Assembly: GCA_020354155.1 (NCBI GenBank)
Contig: CP070644.1
Span: forward strand, 1,498,593-1,506,334
Direction: 5' to 3'
Origin: Nitrospiraceae bacterium
GTDB taxonomy: Bacteria > Nitrospirota > Thermodesulfovibrionia > UBA6902
DNA: 7,742 bases
Positions 1-4,775 of this stretch are shown here, piece after piece (positions within the stretch are counted from its first letter, which is position 1; every line of letters starts with the position of its first letter). Both the position numbers and the translations under genes were made by a program. A model generated the notes under the pieces. That model was not told where the DNA came from, did no database searches, and saw only the letters and a list, made by a program, of their open reading frames with translations.

Positions 1-713
1 TAACAGTGAGTATGATTATTTTTCAAGATACCCTTCAGTACCTCAAGAAAGACTCCATGGCACAGATCCTTACCCTTGGACTGCTAGGAGATAAATATAT
101 AGAAATCTCAACGGGCTCAAAAGAGGCTGCAGGCTTGCAGAGAGGAGATACGCTCCTTGGCACAGGTCAGATCGAGATACAGGACGTTGTTGAGACCGGC
201 CAGGAGTCTATCGCCAGTTTTGGGGAATTTATCAGCATGCTCGAAGGCTTTCTCTCAAAAATAGAAAGGGGTGACGGTACGGTTGCAAAGTTTATTCAGG
301 ACCCTGCTGTCTACAATAATCTTCGGAAGGCGACGTCAGACCTTTCAAAGCTGATCAGCAAGATTGACAGCGGGCAGGGATCCATAAGCAGACTGTTGAA
401 TGAGGATGCTTTTTATAAAGACATTACAGTGCTTGCCAGCGAGATGAAGTCCTTTGCCGAAAAACTGCAGACATCGGAAGGCAGCCTGAACAGGATGATA
501 GAAGACAGGAGTCTCTACGATAATATTGACGCTGTTTCAGAGAGGATGAATAATATCCTTGGTAGGATTGAAAGTGGGCAGGGCTTTATGGGCAGCCTTA
601 TTCAAGATGATGAATTGGCAGGAGAGCTGAAGACGACACTGAGAGAACTGAACTCGCTTATAAAGGATGTAAGGGAAAACCCCAGGAAATATTTCAAATT
701 CAGCGTTTTTTAG
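1..713 (+). CDS. MCE/MlaD-family lipid-transport substrate-binding protein (5' end missing)
   Basis: This is the periplasmic substrate-binding component of an Mla/MCE ABC-type lipid transporter, which moves phospholipids between inner and outer membrane. The reading frame is open from base 3 with no stop before it, so the true start with its membrane anchor and most of the MCE domain lies upstream. A GTG at 6 is only an internal codon. The first 50 or so residues carry the end of an MCE domain, with the typical DS-A-I-T-GLLGDKYIEI pattern and a GD-L-GT-Q tail. Behind it come four repeats of exactly 34 residues with a G-G-(T/S)-LI-D-LY-L pattern, and the protein ends in NPRKYF-F, a usual ending in this family. 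The helical tail probably extends into the periplasm. Permease and ATPase partners (mlaE, mlaF) would be expected upstream. The stop overlaps that of the opposing gene. Confidence 0.88.
   Translation, partial: TVSMIIFQDTLQYLKKDSMAQILTLGLLGDKYIEISTGSKEAAGLQRGDTLLGTGQIEIQDVVETGQESIASFGEFISMLEGFLSKIERGDGTVAKFIQDPAVYNNLRKATSDLSKLISKIDSGQGSISRLLNEDAFYKDITVLASEMKSFAEKLQTSEGSLNRMIEDRSLYDNIDAVSERMNNILGRIESGQGFMGSLIQDDELAGELKTTLRELNSLIKDVRENPRKYFKFSVF
261..668 (+). repeat. Four 34-residue tandem protein repeats in the MCE protein
   Basis: Counting residues from the GTG at base 6, repeat units begin at residues 86, 120, 154 and 188, an exact period of 34 residues (102 bases). The aligned cores are ERGDGTVAKFIQDPAVY, DSGQGSISRLLNEDAFY, QTSEGSLNRMIEDRSLY and ESGQGFMGSLIQDDELA. 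The DNA of the units has diverged, so this is an old protein repeat and not a recent tandem duplication. Similar repeats are common in the helical tails of MCE proteins. Confidence 0.85.
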
Positions 714-1837
714 GAACTGCTCTCATAAAATGCATCGTGGGAGACACCGCGGCCTATCAGATATTGAACGACAGCTGCCGGCTTAAAGTACATTCTTAAT
801 TTCCATGTGTCTCTGGTGCTGTCCCTGAAAATGCTGTTATCAAGTCCTTCCATAAGAGCAATAATCTCTGAGATTTCTCCATCTGTAAAATCAGACTTTA
901 CCTCCCTGTTTCTTCTGTCGATCTTATATTGGTTCACAAGTCTGTTTTTAATCTTCTCCACTGTCTCGCAGTAGAGGCTGCCGGCCTCTGATTCCAGAAA
1001 GGCGGGTATATCCAGCAGATAGTTTGAGATTGTCTGCGCTTCAGGAAGGTTCCCTAAGTGATGAAGATGAACTCCGAGTTTATTACTGCAGAGGTCAATA
1101 AGATTTTTAACCAGGACATTCTTTTGCTCTGCAGGAATTCTATTTACTACAAGCACAGGAGTGAAAGATTGCCGCACCTCATCCATAAGAGGAAGCATAT
1201 CAGGGGCTGTTCCCCGGATTTTCTCTGTTAACCAGTCAAGGGTGAGTATTTTTTCTGCCTCTTTCTTTTGTGTTTCAGCATCAATGATCGGTCCTATGGC
1301 ACTATGTCTCCTGAATATGTTCTGCAGCTTTCTGAAAAGGGCAGCCTTTATAAAACCATATGCATTCATAACAGCTCCGGGCTCAGGCGCAGTGATGACG
1401 ATTCCCCTGTCGGATACTCCAAAGAAGTCCAGGGTGTTAAAATGCACTCCTGCACCGAGATCGAGAATGACGTAATCTGCAGGCAGAGATTTGACATGGC
1501 GCATGATCTTCAGTTTCATCCAGTGTGCGGGGTTTGCCATGCCCGGCACAAATTCTGCACCACTTATGAGATTTAAACCACGCACTGATGTTTCCATGAG
1601 CAGCTCTTCCAGTGAGGCAGTCTTTTTTAATATGAAATCGGCAATGGTCGGTGTTTCACTGACAATTCCAAGATAGGTGTGAAGATTGGCAGCGCCCAGA
1701 TCAAGATCTGCGAGCACGGTTCTGTAGCCGTCTTTTGCGAGAGCAGTTCCGAGTGAAACAGAGAAGATGCTTTTGCCCACGCCGCCTTTGCCGCCGCCAA
1801 CTGAAAAAATTATTTTTCTTTTTTTGCTGTTCATCAT
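710..1837 (-). CDS. MinD/ParA-superfamily (FlhG/FleN-like) ATPase with C-terminal extension
   Basis: A deviant-Walker P-loop ATPase of the MinD/FlhG group, cytoplasmic and expected to dimerise on ATP. The N-terminus has GGGKGGVGKS with the signature lysine K17 and the P-loop K22. Walker A' is LADLDLGAANLH (D44, D46) and Walker B is YVILDLGAG (D126). At 375 residues it is much longer than MinD (about 270). The extra length is an inserted linker around 180-220 and a C-terminal tail of about 75 residues after 300. This long form resembles proteins often annotated only as MinD/ParA family in Desulfobacterota and Nitrospirota. No flagellar, chemotaxis or division gene is in the window, so its cargo cannot be named. 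Two ATG codons stand in tandem at 1837 and 1834. Neither has a Shine-Dalgarno sequence, and the predicted leader is only about 4-5 bases. Confidence 0.85.
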   Translation of the reverse strand: MMNSKKRKIIFSVGGGKGGVGKSIFSVSLGTALAKDGYRTVLADLDLGAANLHTYLGIVSETPTIADFILKKTASLEELLMETSVRGLNLISGAEFVPGMANPAHWMKLKIMRHVKSLPADYVILDLGAGVHFNTLDFFGVSDRGIVITAPEPGAVMNAYGFIKAALFRKLQNIFRRHSAIGPIIDAETQKKEAEKILTLDWLTEKIRGTAPDMLPLMDEVRQSFTPVLVVNRIPAEQKNVLVKNLIDLCSNKLGVHLHHLGNLPEAQTISNYLLDIPAFLESEAGSLYCETVEKIKNRLVNQYKIDRRNREVKSDFTDGEISEIIALMEGLDNSIFRDSTRDTWKLRMYFKPAAVVQYLIGRGVSHDAFYESSS

Positions 1838-1848
1838 GAGGATGAGAG

Positions 1849-1857
1849 ATTATATCA
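1849..1857 (-). promoter_or_regulatory. Extended -10 promoter of the MinD-like gene
   Basis: Read on the minus strand the sequence is TGATATAAT: a perfect TATAAT hexamer at 1854-1849 preceded by the TG of an extended -10 element. No good -35 hexamer stands 16-18 bases upstream, as is usual for this promoter type. Only 11 bases separate the hexamer from the first ATG, so the transcript would start about 4-5 bases before the start codon. Confidence 0.6.
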
Positions 1858-1900
1858 TACTCTTCCGGATCCTCTTCATTGTAAAATTGCCGGCAGAGTC

Positions 1901-1909
1901 TGTTATAAT
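1901..1909 (+). promoter_or_regulatory. Extended -10 promoter of the cyclophilin gene
   Basis: TGTTATAAT is an extended -10 element with a perfect hexamer at 1904-1909. A possible TTGTAA -35 at 1879-1884 has a long 19-base spacer, so the TG motif probably carries recognition. Transcription would start near 1916, giving a leader of about 35 bases that contains a strong AGGAGGA ribosome binding site (1940-1946). Confidence 0.65.
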
Positions 1910-1950
1910 TCAGTAAGCGATTTAAAAAATAGTGTATTCAGGAGGAATTC

Positions 1951-2547
1951 ATGAAGATTGTAAAAACAGTAATTGTACTTGCTCTTATAGCGCTTTGTGC
2001 TGCAACATCACATGCGGAGGTGAAGAATAAGAAATTTTCCAAAGAGGAGATAAAAAAAATGGCTGATACAAAGGCGGTTATTGAAACAAAATTCGGGAAT
2101 ATAGAGCTCAAATTTTTCCCTGATGTTGCGCCGAACCATGTAGATAATTTTATAGAGCTTGCCAAAAAGGGATTTTATGATGGGACCACCTTTCATCGTG
2201 TTATCCCCGGATTTATGATACAGGGCGGTGATCCGAATTCAAAGGATCATGATAAATCAAAGCACGGGATGGGAAGCCCCGGATTTAATGTGAAGGCCGA
2301 ATTTAATAACAAGCCCCATAGAAGAGGCGTTCTTTCCATGGCACGTTCCGCCCATCCTGACAGTGCCGGGTCTCAGTTCTTTATCTGTGTCGCTGATTCC
2401 GCATTTCTGGACAACAAGTATACGGCATTCGGTAAAGTTGTGAATGGCATGGAGGTTGCCGACAAGATTGTCAGTCAGCCCAGAGACAGACGCGATAATC
2501 CTGATGAACGTATTGAGATGAAAGTCAAGATTGTTGAGAAAAAATAG
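1951..2547 (+). CDS. Exported cyclophilin-type peptidyl-prolyl cis-trans isomerase
   Basis: A cyclophilin that catalyses cis-trans isomerisation of X-Pro bonds in exported proteins. Residues 1-22 form a signal peptide (basic MKIVK, hydrophobic core, likely cut after SHA). LIALC is not a good lipobox, so a soluble periplasmic protein is more likely than a lipoprotein. The catalytic domain runs from about 41 to 197. FHRVIPGFMIQGGD at 81-94 supplies the active-site arginine R83, with F88, M89 and Q91. SAGSQFFI at 138-145 and LDNKYTAFGKV at 153-163 are the other hallmark segments; Y157 sits where eukaryotic cyclophilin A has histidine, as in many bacterial members. A charged linker at 23-40 separates signal and domain. 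The start is fixed by AGGAGGA ending four bases before the ATG. The gene converges on bioC, 23 bases from stop to stop. Confidence 0.93.
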   Translation: MKIVKTVIVLALIALCAATSHAEVKNKKFSKEEIKKMADTKAVIETKFGNIELKFFPDVAPNHVDNFIELAKKGFYDGTTFHRVIPGFMIQGGDPNSKDHDKSKHGMGSPGFNVKAEFNNKPHRRGVLSMARSAHPDSAGSQFFICVADSAFLDNKYTAFGKVVNGMEVADKIVSQPRDRRDNPDERIEMKVKIVEKK

Positions 2548-2570
2548 GGTATGTTAAAATACGGACTGTT

Positions 2571-3347
2571 TTATATGCGGGCATGTATGAGATATACCTG
2601 GTACGTTGCACGGCATGTGCCGTATCTTTCTTGAAACCACAGATCCATTGCAGTCAATTGAGTTTTCCCAAGGCCGAATACACTGGCGCTTCCTCCCGTT
2701 GCGCCAGTGTATTTTATCTTCCTGAGCAGCTCAAGAGTTGTGTCATGCTTTCGTTCAATGGTGATTTCGTGAATTTCTGAATGCCTGAATATCCTGCTGA
2801 CTATTGAAGCGAGTTTCTCCCTGGACAGAAAATTCTCTGCAGCAATGCTTACCGACCTGTTAAAAACGGATTCTAATGCCAGTCCAAGCTCGTGAAATGT
2901 TCCGGGGCCTAAAAGTGTGCACAGAAGGACACCATCCTTGTTTAGTAATCTTGCGATGTTTTTAAATGCCAGCTCTTTATCATCAAACCAGTGAATGGCT
3001 GCATTTGAGGTAATGCAGTCAAATGATTTTTCACAGTGCATGAGGAAATCTTCAGCATCTCTACAGGTAAGATGTATATTTGAATCCCCAGTGAGATGGG
3101 AGCTGGCGGTCTCAACCATTTTCTCAGAGAAATCAAGAGAGGTAATAACTGCGTCAGGAAAGTTGTTAGAAAGGATGGCTGAATAGTAACCGGTGGCACA
3201 ACCAAGTTCTAGTATGTGTTTTGGCTTCAGGTCAGGCATATGCTCTGACAGGATTCCTGCCATTTCTTTCTGGACATCAGCGTAATGGTCATAGGTAGTG
3301 GCCGAGCGTGAAAATGCTTTTTTAATTTTTTCTTTACTGCAGTTCAT
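2571..3347 (-). CDS. bioC: Malonyl-[acyl-carrier protein] O-methyltransferase BioC
   Basis: BioC transfers a methyl group from S-adenosylmethionine to the free carboxyl of malonyl-ACP, disguising it so that fatty-acid synthesis can elongate it to pimeloyl-ACP methyl ester for biotin. The N-terminus has the BioC hallmark F-R-A-TYD-A-VQ-EMA (residues 12-30). SAM motif I is ILELGCATGYY (45-55), followed by the acidic residue D72 in TSLDFSEKM. SNAAIHWFDD (114-123) matches the SN-A-QW-D segment of BioC. The C-terminal IKYTGATGGS and ATYQVYL fit the K-IGAT and TY-V-L segments of the E. coli protein as I recall it. Length (258) is typical. The start has only a weak GAGA-like ribosome binding site. 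A perfect 13-bp inverted repeat lies within codons 212-224. The bioH-like gene is divergent across 249 bases. Confidence 0.9.
   Translation of the reverse strand: MNCSKEKIKKAFSRSATTYDHYADVQKEMAGILSEHMPDLKPKHILELGCATGYYSAILSNNFPDAVITSLDFSEKMVETASSHLTGDSNIHLTCRDAEDFLMHCEKSFDCITSNAAIHWFDDKELAFKNIARLLNKDGVLLCTLLGPGTFHELGLALESVFNRSVSIAAENFLSREKLASIVSRIFRHSEIHEITIERKHDTTLELLRKIKYTGATGGSASVFGLGKTQLTAMDLWFQERYGTCRATYQVYLIHARI
2676..2714 (+). terminator. Perfect 13-bp inverted repeat inside bioC; candidate terminator for the cyclophilin transcript
   Basis: AATACACTGGCGC (2677-2689) and GCGCCAGTGTATT (2701-2713) are exact reverse complements around an 11-base loop, extendable by a G-U pair. On the plus strand the right arm runs into TTTTATCTT, a modest U-rich tail, so it could end the cyclophilin transcript about 130-165 bases past its stop. 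No other hairpin of this strength lies between the convergent genes. On the minus strand the same element folds within the bioC message with the purine loop AACGGGAGGAA. The inverted repeat is directly visible; the terminator role is inferred. Confidence 0.5.
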
Positions 3348-3374
3348 TCAACTTTATCTCTCTTGTCTGTATCA

Positions 3375-3397
3375 CCCCCCCCTTTGGAAAGGGGGGG
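3375..3397. repeat. C/G-run palindrome between bioC and bioH
   Basis: Eight C, TTT, GG, AAA and seven G form 10-bp inverted arms around a two-base centre. Palindromes of this kind (C-run, TTTG..AAA, G-run) recur between genes of many environmental bacteria, so a dispersed repeat family is likely; only one copy is in the window. It sits between the candidate bioC promoter and the bioC start, so it may be in the bioC leader. Confidence 0.7.
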
Positions 3398-3401
3398 ATA
3401 G

Positions 3402-3431
3402 ATTATATAGTGTATTCTATTTTATCGTCAC
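3402..3431 (-). promoter_or_regulatory. Candidate bioC promoter
   Basis: On the minus strand GTGACG (3431-3426, four of six matches to TTGACA) is followed after 18 bases by a perfect TATAAT (3407-3402). Transcription would start near 3396, inside the C-tract of the adjacent palindrome. The -35 overlaps the palindrome-like stretch TATCGTCACTGTGATA (3423-3438), which could be an operator. No BirA-type TTGTTAACC/GGTTAACAA operator is visible. Confidence 0.5.
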
Positions 3432-3462
3432 TGTGATACCCTGTAACATATAAGTAGTTGTC

Positions 3463-3485
3463 ATTGTCCGGATTGACCGGACAAT
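3463..3485. repeat. 9-bp perfect inverted repeat
   Basis: ATTGTCCGG (3463-3471) and CCGGACAAT (3477-3485) are exact reverse complements around ATTGA. The 23-base size suits either a dimeric regulator site or a small RNA hairpin. It lies about 110 bases upstream of the bioH-like start. There is no poly-T tail, so it is not a standard terminator. Confidence 0.55.
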
Positions 3486-3508
3486 CCATAGTATGTAAAG
3501 AATCCTAG

Positions 3509-3551
3509 ATTCCCCGATCAAGCCTGCCTGTCGGCAGACAGGTCGGGGAAT
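3509..3551. repeat. REP-like composite palindrome upstream of the bioH-like gene
   Basis: Outer arms ATTCCCCGA (3509-3517) and TCGGGGAAT (3543-3551) enclose an inner hairpin CCTGTC-GGCA-GACAGG (3527-3542), with TCAAGCCTG left unpaired on one side. The core at 3523-3542 is itself a 20-base near-palindrome with two G/T-type mismatches. The GATTCCCC...GGGGAATGACA pattern resembles dispersed intergenic repeats in genomes of Nitrospirota and related groups. I see one copy here, so repeat status rests on resemblance. Confidence 0.55.
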
Positions 3552-3596
3552 GACAGATTATTCAAGAACTTTTTGCAGAAGGAGTAGTCACATCTT

Positions 3597-4364
3597 ATGC
3601 TGCCTGTTATTCTCATATCCGGCTGGGCTACCAGGGCAGACTCCCTCTTCCCCTTAGGTGATGATCTGTCTCAGACAGCTTCTGTCCATACAGTATCGCT
3701 GCATGACCTGCCCGGGTTGATAAAAACTGATGGGGATGATGACAGGGTTTCTCAATATGCCTCAGGATTGTTGAGTTATATTCAGAACCTGAAGGGGAGA
3801 TGTATTGTGGCGGGATGGTCCACAGGAGCGATTGTTGCTCTTGAAACGGCGGCTTACTATCAGAATCAGATAGCGGGTATTGTCATGATAAATGGAACGG
3901 CCAGGTTCTGCACTGACAGGTCATATGAATTTGGCAGGCCTGAGGTTATCCCCCGTGCAATGTCACAGGCTTTGTCAATAGCCGGGCATACAGTTCTTAC
4001 CGGCTTCTTTACCGATGTTTTCTCACCTTTTGTCCCTGATGGCGATGAAATCTCAAAGAGTGTAGAAGCTGCGTTAGGAATTGATGTGAAGGAATTAAAA
4101 GCAGGGCTGAAGTATCTCCGGGAAGTGGACCTCAGAGACCGGCTGAAGAATATCGCTGTGCCGACAGTCATCATACATGGCAGGGAAGACGCCATAGTGC
4201 CTCTTGGGGCAGGCCAATATTTAGCAGACAATATTGCCGGGAGTGAATATGTAATCTTTGATTCTGTGGGGCATGACCTTCCCCTCCGGTACCCGGGAAA
4301 AGTAAAAGGGGTAATACGGCGTTTTATTGAACATTATTTCAGCGAAGAAGATGTTGCGAAATGA
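3597..4364 (+). CDS. bioH: BioH-like pimeloyl-ACP methyl ester carboxylesterase (alpha/beta hydrolase)
   Basis: An alpha/beta-hydrolase whose expected reaction is hydrolysis of pimeloyl-ACP methyl ester, ending the BioC-BioH route to pimelate. The N-terminal LISGWATRADSL gives the oxyanion-hole loop and resembles the GWG/GWA start of BioH proteins. The nucleophile elbow is AGWSTGA, with S75. The acid is D198 in GREDAIVP and the base H226 in DSVGHDLPL, so the Ser-Asp-His triad is complete. Length 255 matches BioH, and there is no signal peptide. Identity as BioH rests on these features plus the neighbouring bioC; a different small-ester hydrolase is possible. An in-frame TAG at 3585 and the lack of other start codons after it fix the ATG. 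GGAG at 3581-3584 is 12 bases away, a rather long spacing. No terminator follows; the next element is the opposing 6S RNA gene. Confidence 0.75.
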   Translation: MLPVILISGWATRADSLFPLGDDLSQTASVHTVSLHDLPGLIKTDGDDDRVSQYASGLLSYIQNLKGRCIVAGWSTGAIVALETAAYYQNQIAGIVMINGTARFCTDRSYEFGRPEVIPRAMSQALSIAGHTVLTGFFTDVFSPFVPDGDEISKSVEAALGIDVKELKAGLKYLREVDLRDRLKNIAVPTVIIHGREDAIVPLGAGQYLADNIAGSEYVIFDSVGHDLPLRYPGKVKGVIRRFIEHYFSEEDVAK

Positions 4365-4375
4365 TTTGTAGAGCA

Positions 4376-4558
4376 AAAAAAATGCGATCACCAGAACTGG
4401 GTAACCAGGAGTTTTTCACTATTGCTGGTGCTTCGGCAGATGCTTTAGGCTTCCTTCTGTAATCTGAAGGCCTGCTCACCACATCCGACACCGGCCCCCT
4501 TACTGATTGACTTGATTCTCAAGGTTAACCCCAGTCTGGAGAACCGCAATTATACTCT
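4376..4558 (-). ncRNA. ssrS: 6S RNA (SsrS)
   Basis: 6S RNA mimics an open promoter, binds sigma-70 RNA polymerase and restrains it in stationary phase. The minus strand folds as expected. The closing stem pairs GCGGTTCTCCAGACTGG (from 4547) with the 3' arm whose complement reads GCGATCACCAGAACTGGG (4384-4401), continuing through a TAACC block on both sides. A large, mostly unpaired middle follows. The GGTG/CACC and TCGG/CCGA blocks support an upper stem, and the apical hairpin is AGGC-CTTC...GAAG-GA-A-GCCT (4473-4447). GTGAGCA just before that hairpin and GAAGCCTAAAG after it match the GTGAGCA...GAAGCCTTAAA signature of E. coli 6S as I recall it. Length is about 180 bases, normal for the family. 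Eight T residues follow the 3' arm (4382-4375). The gene lies tandem downstream of nadA. Exact ends are estimates. Confidence 0.87.
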
Positions 4559-4564
4559 TCCTTA

Positions 4565-4593
4565 ATTGTATACCAGTAAAAACAACCTGTCAA
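4565..4593 (-). promoter_or_regulatory. Strong sigma-70 promoter of the 6S RNA gene
   Basis: On the minus strand a perfect TTGACA (4593-4588) is followed after 17 bases by TACAAT (4570-4565), giving a start near 4558. A second perfect TATAAT at 4554-4549 has no matching -35 but could give a start near 4542, close to the foot of the closing stem. The A/T-rich run upstream (4594-4700) could act as an UP element. This is the best promoter in the window, as expected for an abundant RNA. Confidence 0.78.
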
Positions 4594-4775
4594 TAAAAAT
4601 TAAAAACATTAATAATTCTTATAAATATACTTTACATTTGTGTTGAAAAATTCTTTTTAAATTCAGCACGTTTCAAAAGGCAATTAAAAAATAAATATTT
4701 AATTACAATCAGTTATATGGCTAATCTGGTAAATGATATTCAGTTGCGTGGACTAACTGTCAGCGAGTAAAAAAC
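4594..4775. other. A/T-rich spacer between nadA and the 6S RNA gene
   Basis: There is no credible open reading frame. The stretch is strongly A/T-rich. It holds a weak 7-bp AATTAAA/TTTAATT inverted repeat (4682-4704). No GC-rich hairpin with a T-run follows the nadA stop, so nadA transcripts may read into ssrS. Its likely role is the upstream region of the 6S promoter. Confidence 0.55.

Noticed and set aside
6..8. GTG at 6 as the real start of the MCE protein
   Set aside because: The upstream codon is open and the sequence enters in the middle of the MCE domain, so the gene is cut by the window and the GTG is an internal valine.
1161..1676. Several open frames of 61-104 codons on the plus strand inside the MinD-like gene
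   Set aside because: They lie antisense to a clear ATPase with intact Walker motifs, have no recognisable domains and no ribosome sites, and are ordinary shadows of its codon pattern.
1929..1939. 11-mer ATAGTGTATTC shared by 1929-1939 and 3407-3417
   Set aside because: Several shared 11-mers are expected by chance in 7.7 kb on two strands, and these are A/T-rich; no longer similarity surrounds them.
2610..2623. Small hairpin ACGGC-ATGT-GCCGT after the cyclophilin gene as its terminator
   Set aside because: The stem is only 5 bp and the tail ATCTTTCTT is weak; the 13-bp repeat at 2677-2713 is a far better candidate.
3431..3438. CTGTGATA seen three times, all between genes (3431, 6475, 6506), as a CRP-like half-site
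   Set aside because: An 8-mer repeated a few times is not unusual, none of the copies has a proper TGTGA-N6-TCACA partner, and no regulator is encoded nearby.
3473..3501. TTGACC (3473-3478) with TAAAGA (3496-3501) as the bioH promoter
   Set aside because: The spacing is right but the -10 matches in only three positions and the -35 lies within a palindrome. TATAAG at 3449 has no partner either. The bioH promoter is left unassigned.
3866..4231. Open frame of 121 codons on the minus strand inside the bioH-like gene
   Set aside because: It is antisense to the catalytic Ser and Asp segments, is serine/threonine-rich, and has no family likeness.
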